DNA of 64,000 bases from Bullifex porci (GCF_009695635.1 NZ_VUNN01000001.1:62001-126000); one strand, 5' to 3'. Positions 8,311 to 16,842 are shown, counted from the stretch's first letter. A program made the numbers and translations. The notes: generated by a model not told the origin, from the sequence alone.

Positions 8311-8324
8311 GTATTGTATACTAC
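8311..8324. promoter_or_regulatory. Probable GntR operator (imperfect) in divergent intergenic region
   Basis: GTATTGTATACTAC keeps TTGTATAC of the operator consensus but the right arm is degraded. It sits between the unknown membrane protein gene and the sigma-54 activator, immediately upstream of the former. Confidence 0.4.
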
Positions 8325-8370
8325 TATAGAATCGATTGCAAAAGTAAAAATGGTATCTTAGAATTAACTA

Positions 8371-10248
8371 ATGATTGAAATACTTGTGATCGTACCAGCT
8401 GAAGAGCTATATGAAGCTTTTAACAATGAAATAAATAGAATTTCAATTAATGGTGTACGCTTTACTACAACATATGCATATGGAACCGAAGAGTCAAAGC
8501 TTACTATGGTTAAGTCATATGATATCGTTGTTGTACGAGGTATGACAGGAAAGGCTGTATCACAACTATATCCAGAGGTTACTCGAGTTGATATCGCAAT
8601 GAGCAGTGCAGATGTCCTCGAAGCTTTAGTAAAAATCAAAAGAAACTATAATAATGTTAAGGTAGGTCTAGTCCTCTCTGATATCTCAATATGTCCAATA
8701 GACGCAATAAAAGAGCTTACTAATATGGATGTACTCTTAAGACAGGTAAGAGATGAAAAGGATTTAGAGGGTGTAGTTAGAGAGCTTGAGAGCGAAGGGT
8801 GTGAGGTATTCTTAGGGGGCTTTACACTTAATCGTCTATGTAAAAGATTAAATATTAAAGCTGAATCGATATTAACTGGTAAGGAAGCAATAAGGAAATC
8901 AATTGCAGAAGCATTAAATGCTGCCTCAATATTAAATAGAGAGCGTACTCGTGTAAGCTTACTTCAAACTATATTAGATGTCACAGATAATGTTGTATTT
9001 GCAATTAATACCTTTAGGACAATAATTAGAGCAAATATTTTAGCTAATCAATTCTTTGGCTTTGATATCACAGGAAAAAATCTTAATGATATCATTACCT
9101 TTGGTGATGTATTTGAGCATATAACATCCTCCTTTGAGGTTGTTCAATGTATTAGTAATGAGATGGTATATGTGCGAATTGTTCCATTTGAAATTGATGG
9201 AGAGGGTAGTGGCTTTTTAATTACTATTAGCAAGATTGATCAAATTGAAAAAACAGAGAAATTTGTAAGAACAGAGCTTGCTAATAAGGGGTTAACTGCA
9301 AGATACCACTTTTCAGATATCATCGCACAAAGCTTACCAATGAGACAAATTATTGCAAAGGCAATTAGATATGCATCTGTCGATGGAAATATACTTTTAA
9401 CTGGTGAAACTGGAACAGGTAAGGAGCTTTTTGTGCAGTCTATGCACAATGCATCCTCTCGTTCTACTGGTCCCTTTGTTGCTATTAACTGTGCTGCAAT
9501 TTCAGAGCAGCTATTGGAAAGTGAGCTCTTTGGATATTCAGAGGGTGCATTTACAGGTGCAAGAAAGGGTGGAAAGAAGGGCCTTGTAGAGCTAGCTCAT
9601 GAGGGAACTCTATTTTTAGATGAAATTGGAGAGCTCCCAATACAGCTTCAAGCAAAGCTACTAAGAGTATTACAGGAAAAGCAGGTTAGAAGAGTAGGTG
9701 GAGACGAGGTAATTCCTGTAGATGTACGAATTATGAGTGCTACTAACCAAAATATCCCTGAGCTAATTGAAAAGGGGCTATTTAGAAGAGATTTATACTA
9801 CCGAATTAATCTTTTAACACTTCATATTCCTCCTCTAAGAGAGCGAGGAGCCGATATTCGGTTATTATTTACACACTATGTAAACAGGTATGCAACTAAG
9901 ATGAAGCTGGTTGTACCTAAGATAGAGGAAAGTGCCTTTAAGCAGCTAGATGAATATAGCTTTCCTGGTAATATTAGAGAGCTCAGAAATATCTCTGAGA
10001 GAATAGTAATTTTAAATGGTAGTGCTAATATTACTGGAAGTACTATCTTTGAAACAGATGTACTTGAGGGTGAGGGTGCATATGTTACAAAGCTTAGTGA
10101 AGCAAAGGTTAGCTATAAAAAATTAAGTGATGAGGAGCTCTATAAAAAATATTTAGAGCTGGGTGTTTCTCTCACTGAGTTTATTAATATTTCTGGTATT
10201 TCAAGAACTACTTTGTGGCGTAAATTTAAGAAATTTGAAACAATATGA
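8371..10248 (+). CDS. Sigma-54-dependent transcriptional activator with PrpR-type sensory domain
   Basis: Enhancer-binding protein that drives RNA polymerase-sigma54. Order: PrpR_N-like ligand domain (~1-185), a PAS-like stretch (~195-300), the AAA+ sigma-54 interaction module (~312-540) and a C-terminal Fis-type HTH (~598-622, LTEFINISGISRTTLWRKF). The AAA+ part has GETGTGKE (Walker A, ~345), GAFTGA (~392, the sigma-54 contact loop), FLDEIGEL (Walker B) and an RRDLYYRINLL sensor region, so it should be functional. No strong ribosome site is seen at the ATG. Directly downstream are phased TGAAAC repeats and a near-consensus sigma-54 promoter for pdxA, its obvious target. PrpR_N domains in known members bind small acids or their CoA/phosphate derivatives; the inducer here is unknown. 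Confidence 0.92.
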   Translation: MIEILVIVPAEELYEAFNNEINRISINGVRFTTTYAYGTEESKLTMVKSYDIVVVRGMTGKAVSQLYPEVTRVDIAMSSADVLEALVKIKRNYNNVKVGLVLSDISICPIDAIKELTNMDVLLRQVRDEKDLEGVVRELESEGCEVFLGGFTLNRLCKRLNIKAESILTGKEAIRKSIAEALNAASILNRERTRVSLLQTILDVTDNVVFAINTFRTIIRANILANQFFGFDITGKNLNDIITFGDVFEHITSSFEVVQCISNEMVYVRIVPFEIDGEGSGFLITISKIDQIEKTEKFVRTELANKGLTARYHFSDIIAQSLPMRQIIAKAIRYASVDGNILLTGETGTGKELFVQSMHNASSRSTGPFVAINCAAISEQLLESELFGYSEGAFTGARKGGKKGLVELAHEGTLFLDEIGELPIQLQAKLLRVLQEKQVRRVGGDEVIPVDVRIMSATNQNIPELIEKGLFRRDLYYRINLLTLHIPPLRERGADIRLLFTHYVNRYATKMKLVVPKIEESAFKQLDEYSFPGNIRELRNISERIVILNGSANITGSTIFETDVLEGEGAYVTKLSEAKVSYKKLSDEELYKKYLELGVSLTEFINISGISRTTLWRKFKKFETI

Positions 10249-10293
10249 AACAATAGATGAAACTTAAATGAAACATTGAAATATAATTGAAAC
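10236..10293 (+). promoter_or_regulatory. Helically phased TGAAAC repeats: probable upstream activator sequence for the sigma-54 regulator
   Basis: TGAAAC begins at 10236, 10246, 10258, 10269 and 10288, with a TGAAAT at 10277. Most steps are 10-12 bases, one helical turn. The array overlaps the last codons of the activator gene and ends about 110 bases before the -24 element at 10405, a normal enhancer distance. Assigning it to the encoded activator is inference. Confidence 0.55.
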
Positions 10294-10308
10294 GTATTGA
10301 ATACAATA
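10294..10308. promoter_or_regulatory. GntR-type operator upstream of pdxA
   Basis: GTATTGAATACAATA contains TTGAATACAA, one base from the palindromic core found at the other start regions of this locus. It lies between the TGAAAC array and the sigma-54 promoter, where a bound repressor could hinder looping. Confidence 0.5.
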
Positions 10309-10404
10309 TATTTATTTTAATCAAAAAATATTTTTTACTTATAATTTACATTCCTAAAAGAAAATACAAGAAAAAAAACTAATAATTTAAAATTTTTTAA
10401 AAAG

Positions 10405-10421
10405 TTGGCACACCTATTGCA
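10405..10421 (+). promoter_or_regulatory. Sigma-54 (-24/-12) promoter of the pdxA-tct operon
   Basis: TTGGCAC-ACCTA-TTGCA has the invariant GG (10407-10408) and GC (10419-10420) with exact 10-base spacing and matches the consensus except one base. Transcription should start near 10432, leaving a ~24-base leader with AAGGAG before the pdxA ATG at 10456. Confidence 0.85.
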
Positions 10422-10455
10422 TATATAAAGGCATAACAGAAAAAAGGAGATATAA

Positions 10456-11457
10456 ATGGAAAGAAAACCAATACTTGGTATCCTATTAGGCGATGGCGCT
10501 GGTGTAGGTCCAGAAATAATTGCAAAATTGGCAGCAGCTAACTTCTTTGAAGAATATTGTCATCCTGTATTCATTGGCGATATCAGAATCTTTAATCGTG
10601 CTTTAAATGCTGTTGGAGCAAATGTAGAAATTAGAACTATCAACGACCCTACAGAAGCTATTTGGGATGGAAAGTGTAACATCGTTAACAGAAATAATCT
10701 TTCATGTGAAGAAGCTCCTATTGGAGAGTTAACAGTTGCTTGTGGTAAGGCAAATCTTGATATGCTTACATATGCTGTAGAGCTTTATAAGGCAAAGAAG
10801 ATTGAAGGCTTCTGCTTTGGACCTCTTAACAAGGCTGGTATGAAGGAAGCTGGATGTAAGTTTGAATCAGAGCACCACCTCTTAGCTCATGAGTTTAATC
10901 ATACAGCTCCATTTGGTGAGATTAACGTTTGTGGTGAGCTTTGGACAACTAGAACAACCTCTCACATCCCAATAAAGGATGTAAGTGCTGCTCTTAGTGT
11001 TAACTCAATTATGAGAGCTATTACACTTGCTAACGTTTCCTTAAAGAATAGTGGTATCGAGCGCCCAAGACTTGCTATTGCAGCTTTAAACCCACACTGT
11101 GGTGAAAACGGTCTCTGTGGTAGAGAGGAAATCGATGTAATTAAGCCAGCTATCGAAGAGGCTATAAAGCAGGGTATCGATGCTTCAGGTCCATATCCAT
11201 CAGATATTACATTCATCAAGGCATTTAGAGGTGAATTTGATGGTGTTGTAACAATGTACCATGACCAGGGTCAGATCGCATTAAAGCTTAAGGGCTTTGA
11301 ACAGGGTATTACAATTGCCGGAGGACTTCCTGCTCCAATCGTAACATGTGCACATGGAACAGCATATGATATCGCAGGTAAGGGTATTGTTAAGACCAGC
11401 GCATTTGAAAACGCTGTAAAGATGGCAGCTAGAATGGCTAACCACCTCGCAAAGTAA
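10456..11457 (+). CDS. pdxA: PdxA-family NAD-dependent hydroxyacid dehydrogenase (4-hydroxythreonine-4-phosphate dehydrogenase-like)
   Basis: Oxidises and often decarboxylates a beta-hydroxy acid. The 333 residues match PdxA length, with GDGAGVGPE at the N-terminus and metal histidines in SEHHLLAHE, NPHCGE and MYHDQGQIALK. Many PdxA paralogues act in sugar-acid catabolism (threonate/erythronate 4-phosphate) or on aromatic diols rather than in vitamin B6 synthesis. Here the gene heads a transporter operon under sigma-54 control, so a catabolic role is far more likely than pyridoxine synthesis. The DUF1537 kinase that usually makes its phosphorylated substrate is absent nearby, so the substrate may be unphosphorylated or the kinase lies elsewhere. 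Confidence 0.88.
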   Translation: MERKPILGILLGDGAGVGPEIIAKLAAANFFEEYCHPVFIGDIRIFNRALNAVGANVEIRTINDPTEAIWDGKCNIVNRNNLSCEEAPIGELTVACGKANLDMLTYAVELYKAKKIEGFCFGPLNKAGMKEAGCKFESEHHLLAHEFNHTAPFGEINVCGELWTTRTTSHIPIKDVSAALSVNSIMRAITLANVSLKNSGIERPRLAIAALNPHCGENGLCGREEIDVIKPAIEEAIKQGIDASGPYPSDITFIKAFRGEFDGVVTMYHDQGQIALKLKGFEQGITIAGGLPAPIVTCAHGTAYDIAGKGIVKTSAFENAVKMAARMANHLAK

Positions 11458-11465
11458 GGTAAAAA

Positions 11466-11945
11466 ATGGATCTTAAGAATAAAGTTATTAAGGTTCCAAC
11501 TAAGATAATTATTCCGGTAATAACCTTTATTATCGGAGCAATATTCTTCTCAATTGGAGCTTTTGAATATGGATTCTGGGATAGCGTAGGTCAAAAGCCT
11601 ACTAAGGGCTTCTTCCCTGTAATCATAGCAGTCGGCTTAATGGCTCTCTCAGTTCTTGCTTTTGTAAATGGACTTAGAGACAAGAATAAGATGGTTGAGT
11701 TTAGACTTGAAAACTGGCTAGTACCAATCGCATTAATTTTGATGATCTTATCATCTATGGTATTTGGCCTTGTACTTACAGTTGCAGCATTCATCGTAAT
11801 CTGGCTCAAGGTCTATGAAAAGCAATCATGGAAGATAGTTCTAATTGCACTTGCAATTGTACTATTCATCGTTGTTGGATGTTTCAATATCTGGCTTGGA
11901 ATTGATTTCCCAATGGGATTCATATTAGACATGATCATTGGTTAA
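11466..11945 (+). CDS. tctB: Tripartite tricarboxylate transporter small membrane subunit
   Basis: 159 residues with four predicted membrane helices (VITFIIGAIFFSIGAFEYGF; FFPVIIAVGLMALSVLAF; LVPIALILMILSSMVFGL; IVLIALAIVLFIVVG), the TctB layout. It lies 8 bases after pdxA and 9 before tctA and forms the small permease subunit of a proton- or sodium-driven acid importer. Sequence of this subunit is poorly conserved, so assignment leans on context and topology. Confidence 0.85.
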   Translation: MDLKNKVIKVPTKIIIPVITFIIGAIFFSIGAFEYGFWDSVGQKPTKGFFPVIIAVGLMALSVLAFVNGLRDKNKMVEFRLENWLVPIALILMILSSMVFGLVLTVAAFIVIWLKVYEKQSWKIVLIALAIVLFIVVGCFNIWLGIDFPMGFILDMIIG

Positions 11946-11954
11946 GGAGGGAAT

Positions 11955-13478
11955 ATGGAAAACTTTCAGATGCTATTTCACGGCTTTACAGTAGTATTGT
12001 CCCTTCAAAACATTGGCGCATGTCTCTTAGGTGCGGTTTTAGGATTAGTAGTTGGTGCTATGCCAGGTATTGGTTCTCTTGCAGGTGTTGCGCTCTTGCT
12101 CCCTTTAACATATAAGTTCAACCCTACAACAGCTATCATCATGCTTGGTGCACTCTACTATTCAAATATGTATGGTGGCTCCTTCAGTGCTATTCTTCTC
12201 AATATCCCTGGTGACTCTCCAGCTGTAATGACAGCTCTTGATGGTTACCCAATGGCTACTAAGAGAAAGAGACCTGGACAGGCACTCTTCACAGCTAACA
12301 TGGCATCCTTCGTAGGTGGTACAATCGGTATGATTATCCTCACCTTCATGGGGCCAGCTCTTGCTGATGTAGGTCTTCACTTTGGTCCTGCAGAAATGGC
12401 TGTACTACTTCTTGTTGCAATGACAAGTATTGGTTGGCTTGTTGGCTCTAACCCTACAAATGGTGTTGTACTCTCATTAGTTGGTATCTTAATTGCTTCA
12501 ATCGGTATGGACCTTCAGACAGGTTCCCCAAGATTTAACTTTGGCAATATCTACCTACTTGGTGGTGTAAAGTTCATCCCATTCGTAATTGGTACAGTTG
12601 GCTTTGCTCAGGTAATGAGACTTATGGATGAAAAAGAGGATACTACTAAGAGTGAAATTACAGAAAAGCTCACAATTAGAGGCTCCTTACTAACTCCACA
12701 TGACTTCAAGCGTCTCCTTCCTCCAGCTATTAGATCTGGTATCATGGGTACCTTCGTTGGTGTACTCCCAGGTGCAGGTGCTACAACAGGTGCATTCCTT
12801 GGCTATGCAATGCAGAGAGCATTCAAGAATGAGGATCCACTTGGCTCTGGCGCAGTAGAGGGTATCGCAGCTTGTGAAGCAGCAAATAACGCAGCAGCAG
12901 CTGGTTCCTTTGCTCCTCTTCTTGCTCTTGGTATCCCAGGCTCAGGTACAGGCGCAGTTCTCCTTGGCGGACTTATGATGTGGGGCTTAAACCCAGGACC
13001 ACTCTTGTTTACTAATGAACCAGAGTTTGCATGGGGACTTATCGCATCACTATTCTTAGCTAACCTACTAACTCTTATTATTGCACTTGGAATTATCCCA
13101 GTACTTATTAAGATCTTGTCAGTACCAGTTAAGGTAATTATCCCAATTATCATGGTTGTATGCTTAGTTGGTGGTTATTCAGATACTTACTCAATGTATG
13201 GTGTAATCATCATGCTTATCAGTGGTATTTGTGGCTATGTCTTAGAGAAGAGTGGCTTCTCAACTGCTCCAATGCTTCTTGCATTCGTACTCGCTCCACT
13301 TTTGGAAGACAACATGAGAAAAGCATTTGTAATCTCTGGTGGTAGTGTTTCTGGAGTATTCTTCAATAGCGCAATTTCAATTGTATTAACAGTAGTATTT
13401 ATTGCAATTGCAGCAACACCAATTGTAAGAGCAATCTTAACAAAGTGTGGTGTATTAAAGGTTAAAAAAGCAAAATAA
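11955..13478 (+). CDS. tctA: Tripartite tricarboxylate transporter large membrane subunit
   Basis: 507 residues, about 11-12 membrane helices. TctA signatures are present: GAMPGIGSLAGVALLLPLTY, MLGALYYSNMYGGSFSAILLNIPGD, GVLPGAGATTGAFLGY and LALGIPGSGTGAVLLGG. Strong AAGGAGGG ribosome site. It moves a carboxylate handed over by TctC across the inner membrane, driven by an ion gradient. The substrate cannot be read from sequence; the neighbouring enzymes suggest a hydroxylated C4-C6 acid. Confidence 0.93.
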   Translation: MENFQMLFHGFTVVLSLQNIGACLLGAVLGLVVGAMPGIGSLAGVALLLPLTYKFNPTTAIIMLGALYYSNMYGGSFSAILLNIPGDSPAVMTALDGYPMATKRKRPGQALFTANMASFVGGTIGMIILTFMGPALADVGLHFGPAEMAVLLLVAMTSIGWLVGSNPTNGVVLSLVGILIASIGMDLQTGSPRFNFGNIYLLGGVKFIPFVIGTVGFAQVMRLMDEKEDTTKSEITEKLTIRGSLLTPHDFKRLLPPAIRSGIMGTFVGVLPGAGATTGAFLGYAMQRAFKNEDPLGSGAVEGIAACEAANNAAAAGSFAPLLALGIPGSGTGAVLLGGLMMWGLNPGPLLFTNEPEFAWGLIASLFLANLLTLIIALGIIPVLIKILSVPVKVIIPIIMVVCLVGGYSDTYSMYGVIIMLISGICGYVLEKSGFSTAPMLLAFVLAPLLEDNMRKAFVISGGSVSGVFFNSAISIVLTVVFIAIAATPIVRAILTKCGVLKVKKAK

Positions 13479-13496
13479 TTTGCTAGGAGGTATAAA

Positions 13497-14477
13497 ATGA
13501 AAAAATTTTTGGCAGTAGCATTAGTAATGATGCTCTCATTAGCACTCTTTGCTAATGGTACACAGGAAGGCGGCGCAGCTAGTGGTTTCACACCTACTAA
13601 GGATGTTGAATGGACATGTACATCTAAGCCAGGTGGTGGTTCTGATATCTTTACTCAGCAGATTAAAGATGCACTCAAGACACAGGGTATTACAGATGCA
13701 AACGTTGTTATTAGCTACGTTACAGATGGTGGTGGTGAAGTAGGTAGACTTCAGGTTGCTATGACAGGTAAGAATAAGGCTGACTACACTCTCCTCACAT
13801 TTAACTCTGGTGACCTTATGCCAATGGTTAAGAATACAGATAACAGAATTGAGAACTTCACACCTCTCGCAGTTATGGCAGTTGATAAGCAGCTTCTCTT
13901 CATCGGTGAAAACGCAAAGTATAAGACATGGCAGGAAGTATTAGATGCTATTAAGGCTGGTAAGAAGGTAGTTATCGCTGGATCTAAGGGTGATGATATT
14001 GAGACATATAATAAGCTTATCGCAGAGCTTGGTGTTTCAGAGGCTCAGCTTTCATACATCACAAACGACTCAACAAGTGGTGCTATCACATCACTCCTCG
14101 GTGGTCACGTTGATCTTTGTATGAGTAAGCCAGCAGCTGCTGCACAGTATGTTGAAGCTGGTAAGATGAAGGCAGTTCTCGCATTAAGTGAATCAAGATT
14201 CACAGCTCCTAGCCTTAAGGATGCTCCAACTCTCTCTGAATTCGGTTATAATAACGTTGAAGTTCCAGTATGGCGTGGTGTTGTAGGTCCTAAGGCAATG
14301 AGCGAAGAAGCTGCAGCATTCTGGTCAGAATGTCTCCGCCAGGTTTCTGAATCTCAGGTATGGCAGGAAAACTACATTGCTAAGAATGGTCTTGTTTCAG
14401 AGTTCAAGGATTACAAGGCAGCTAAGGAATATATGACACAGTACCAGGCTGACTATCTCAAGAGTCTTGGTAAATAA
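13497..14477 (+). CDS. tctC: Tripartite tricarboxylate transporter periplasmic binding protein (Bug family)
   Basis: Periplasmic receptor for the TctAB importer. The signal peptide MKKFLAVALVMMLSLALFA is followed by NGTQEGG with no lipobox cysteine, so it is likely cleaved by signal peptidase I, a leader style common in spirochaetes. The two-lobed Bug fold is seen in PGGGSDIFTQQ, GSKGDDIETYNKL, GGHVDLCMSKPAAAAQYVEAGKMKAVLAL and WRGVVGPK. AGGAGG ribosome site. The gene is followed by a stem-loop without T-run, which may stabilise the mRNA 3' end for high expression. Confidence 0.92.
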   Translation: MKKFLAVALVMMLSLALFANGTQEGGAASGFTPTKDVEWTCTSKPGGGSDIFTQQIKDALKTQGITDANVVISYVTDGGGEVGRLQVAMTGKNKADYTLLTFNSGDLMPMVKNTDNRIENFTPLAVMAVDKQLLFIGENAKYKTWQEVLDAIKAGKKVVIAGSKGDDIETYNKLIAELGVSEAQLSYITNDSTSGAITSLLGGHVDLCMSKPAAAAQYVEAGKMKAVLALSESRFTAPSLKDAPTLSEFGYNNVEVPVWRGVVGPKAMSEEAAAFWSECLRQVSESQVWQENYIAKNGLVSEFKDYKAAKEYMTQYQADYLKSLGK

Positions 14478-14491
14478 TTAAGCATTAATAT

Positions 14492-14511
14492 CAGGGAGAG
14501 CGATCTCCCTG
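14492..14511 (+). other. Intercistronic stem-loop after tctC
   Basis: CAGGGAGA-GCGA-TCTCCCTG is a perfect 8-bp stem with a GCGA tetraloop, 15 bases after the tctC stop and 18 before the next start. There is no T-tract, so it is more likely an mRNA-stabilising or processing element than a terminator. Confidence 0.6.
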
Positions 14512-14528
14512 ATTAAATGGAGATGAAT

Positions 14529-15182
14529 ATGAAAAAGGTAACATTGCTACATACAGTCAAGAGCGTTTATTCAACATTTTCAGATGATCTTAAGAGGGCA
14601 TGTCCAGAGGAAATCGAGGTAGATAGCTTAGTAGATGAATATCTAGTAACTAATGCTAAGAAGTGTGGCTACTTTCCTGAGAACAATATGAAAAAGCTGA
14701 GGCTCGATTTACAATCTGCTACATTGGAATATCCTGACTTAATCATTGTTACCTGTTCATCCTTAACTCCATTTGTTAAGCAAATGCTAAATGAGTTTAC
14801 AACTCCAATTCTCTCTATCGATGATGAGATGTGTCGTCAGGCAGCTTTGAGTAATGGAAAGATTTTAGTAGTAGCTACCGCTCCTACAACTGTTGGACCA
14901 ACAGTTGATAAAATTAAGAGTGAAAGAGAGAGTGCTGTAATTGAAACTCTCTTAATTGAGGAAGCTATGGACCGCTTAAAGAGTGGAGATGTCTCTGGTC
15001 ATGATGCATTAATTGCTGCAAAAGTTCGTGAGTTTACAGATGTAGATGTAATTGTATTAGCTCAAGCAAGCATGGCAAGTGCAAAGCACCTAGTTTATGA
15101 GACTACCGGTAAAAAGGTATTAACAAGTCCTGAAAGCTGTATTAATAAGGCTGTTAAAATGCTATTTGGAGAAAATAAATGA
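14529..15182 (+). CDS. Aspartate/glutamate racemase-family protein lacking the second catalytic cysteine
   Basis: Rossmann-like Asp/Glu/hydantoin racemase fold, 217 residues from the ATG at 14529. That start is preferred over ATGs at 14517 and 14523 because GGAG lies six bases upstream and MKKVTLLHT is a natural N-terminus. The first catalytic cysteine is kept (VTCSSLTPF), but the position where the family has its second reads VLAQASMASA, with Ala/Ser instead of Cys. Two-base racemisation is therefore doubtful; single-cysteine members include decarboxylases and isomerases. Position in the pdxA-tct operon suggests it acts on the imported acid or an intermediate. The actual reaction is unknown. 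Confidence 0.75.
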   Translation: MKKVTLLHTVKSVYSTFSDDLKRACPEEIEVDSLVDEYLVTNAKKCGYFPENNMKKLRLDLQSATLEYPDLIIVTCSSLTPFVKQMLNEFTTPILSIDDEMCRQAALSNGKILVVATAPTTVGPTVDKIKSERESAVIETLLIEEAMDRLKSGDVSGHDALIAAKVREFTDVDVIVLAQASMASAKHLVYETTGKKVLTSPESCINKAVKMLFGENK

Positions 15183-16084
15183 AAGACGATATCCATTCCT
15201 ACTGCTTATTATCAATAGTTCACTCCCAGGCTTTTCCATTTATTAAAAGTAAAGAGGAGTTTATCTCAACATTAAAAACTATTCTTTATGATGATTACTT
15301 TGATTGTGTTGAAATTTCACAAAATCCTTACGAAGGATTAATTGGTGAGGTAGTAGCATTAATTAAAGCATCTCATATGGATTTTACCTACTGTGGCCAC
15401 TCAAGACTCTTTAAGAATAAGCTAAATATTAACTCTTTAGATGAAGGTGAAAGAGTAAAGGCTGTTGAGGAGCTAAAGAGGGGAATCGATGAAGCCTATT
15501 CAATTGGTGCTAAGGAATTTCAATTCTTGTCAAGAACATATGATAAGGCTAAAATAGATGAGCATATACTCTCATTAGCTAAGAGTACTCGCGAGCTATG
15601 TGAGTATGCAAAGAAATTTGGTATTACTGTGACACTTGAGATATTTGATCATGATATTGATAAGTGCGCTTTACTTGGTCCAATTGACAGAGTTACTGCA
15701 TTCTTGGAAAAGGTAAAGGATATAGATAACTTTGGGTTCATGTGTGATTTATCACATATCCCAATGATAGGAGAGAGTATAGAAGAAAATCTGACACCTA
15801 TTAAGGATTATATCAAGCATGCGCATGTTGGTAATACCTCTATTAGAGATAAAAACGATATTGCATATGGTGATATGAATCCAAGATTTGGTTACGAAAA
15901 GGGTGAAAACGATGTAGAGGAGCTAGCATGCTTCCTACAGCATCTAAAGGATTTTGGATATCTTCATGAGAATGGCAAAAACTATCTAGGATTTGAGGTT
16001 AGACCAATCCCTGGTGAAGATGAAAGAATTGTAATAGCGAATGCAAAGAGAACCTTAAGAAGGGCTTGGCAGCTAGTTCACTGA
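15179..16084 (+). CDS. Xylose-isomerase-like TIM-barrel protein (sugar isomerase/epimerase or decarboxylase)
   Basis: 301-residue AP-endonuclease-2/sugar epimerase fold. Probable metal ligands are E in VTLEIFDHDI, D and H in MCDLSHIPMIG, H in HAHVGNTSIRD and E in LGFEVRPIPGE. It overlaps the previous stop (ATGA), so translation is coupled. It is only remotely like the second TIM-barrel gene at 21391. Relatives include hydroxypyruvate isomerase, ketose epimerases and 3-oxo-isoapionate decarboxylase; sequence alone does not choose. It ends 7 bases inside the convergent gntR gene. Confidence 0.8.
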   Translation: MKDDIHSYCLLSIVHSQAFPFIKSKEEFISTLKTILYDDYFDCVEISQNPYEGLIGEVVALIKASHMDFTYCGHSRLFKNKLNINSLDEGERVKAVEELKRGIDEAYSIGAKEFQFLSRTYDKAKIDEHILSLAKSTRELCEYAKKFGITVTLEIFDHDIDKCALLGPIDRVTAFLEKVKDIDNFGFMCDLSHIPMIGESIEENLTPIKDYIKHAHVGNTSIRDKNDIAYGDMNPRFGYEKGENDVEELACFLQHLKDFGYLHENGKNYLGFEVRPIPGEDERIVIANAKRTLRRAWQLVH

Positions 16085-16695
16085 TGCATTATATGCTCCC
16101 TGATAAGCTTTTTAGCAGAGAACTTATCATCACTTTTAAGTAGCATTAATATGTTAGTGTGCTGCTGAAGATATGAAAGTAATGCTTGTGGCTCGAGATT
16201 TTGTTCAATTCTAAGAAGCTGTATCTTAGCATCTAAACGGGTATAAACCTCAGTTAGTGCTTGGTTATCAGCACATTGAATTAAGAGAGAGTGGAATGCA
16301 CTATCAAGCTCAAAGGCTTTATCTCTTTCTCCATTGGCAAGCTGCAATTGACAGTCGAAGGCGAGCTGACTGAGCTCAAGATAATTCTTCTCAAAGAGTT
16401 CCTTTTGAAGATTATCGATAGCAAAGAACTCTAAATCGATTCTGAGTGATGCAATATCTAGTGCTACCTTGTCACTAATTTTGACAACAGCAGCATGAGA
16501 TCTTGGGGATAGGGTAACAAGGCCATACTCAGAAAGCCTTCTAATAGCTTCCCTGATAGGAGTTCTGCTAACACCAAATTGAAGAGCTAACGCATCCTCA
16601 CTGATTTTGCTACCAGCTTTAATATTTCCCTTTAGTATCTCGCTTTTAACAAGTTCGTAAACCTGGTCAGATAGAGACCTTGAAACGATTTTCAT
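16078..16695 (-). CDS. GntR-family transcriptional regulator, FCD (FadR) subfamily
   Basis: Likely repressor of the surrounding catabolic genes. The N-terminal winged helix is clear (VYELVKSEILKGNIKAGSKISEDALALQFGVSRTPIREAIRRLSEYGLV, residues ~12-60). A helical FCD effector domain of ~130 residues follows. Family members bind TTGTATACAA-like palindromes, which occur at five start regions of this locus, including one upstream of its own promoter (16753). FCD domains often bind carboxylic acids through a metal site; candidate residues are not obvious here. Its GAGGTG ribosome site gives a good start. Confidence 0.9.
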   Translation of the reverse strand: MKIVSRSLSDQVYELVKSEILKGNIKAGSKISEDALALQFGVSRTPIREAIRRLSEYGLVTLSPRSHAAVVKISDKVALDIASLRIDLEFFAIDNLQKELFEKNYLELSQLAFDCQLQLANGERDKAFELDSAFHSLLIQCADNQALTEVYTRLDAKIQLLRIEQNLEPQALLSYLQQHTNILMLLKSDDKFSAKKLIREHIMHQ

Positions 16696-16714
16696 AAATA
16701 CACCTCACAGCAAT

Positions 16715-16743
16715 AGCTTAACAGAATAGTTGTGAGACGTCAA
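16715..16743 (-). promoter_or_regulatory. Sigma-70-type promoter of gntR
   Basis: On the minus strand TTGACG (16743-16738), 17 bases, then TAAGCT (16720-16715), 20 bases before the gntR start codon. The TTGTATTCAA box at 16753-16762 sits just upstream of the -35. Confidence 0.5.
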
Positions 16744-16752
16744 TTTTGCATT

Positions 16753-16762
16753 TTGTATTCAA
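16753..16762. promoter_or_regulatory. GntR-type operator between gntR and the transketolase operon
   Basis: TTGTATTCAA, the exact reverse complement of the box at 10297-10306 and one base from the palindromic core. Probably an autoregulatory or shared site. Confidence 0.5.
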
Positions 16763-16811
16763 TATATAGGCTGTATTGATAAAAAAATGTTGGACTAAAA
16801 CGTTATTTTAT

Positions 16812-16840
16812 TTGACAGATAGAAAATATCATGGTATGTA
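16812..16840 (+). promoter_or_regulatory. Sigma-70-type promoter of the transketolase operon
   Basis: TTGACA (16812-16817), exactly 17 bases, then TATGTA (16835-16840). The operator TTGTATACAA (16843-16852) begins two bases after the -10, covering the expected start point, so repression by steric block is likely. Confidence 0.7.
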
Positions 16841-16842
16841 TA

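Noticed and set aside
10456-11457. Vitamin B6 biosynthesis as the role of PdxA
   Set aside because: No pdxJ or other B6 gene nearby; sigma-54 control and a transporter operon point to catabolism.
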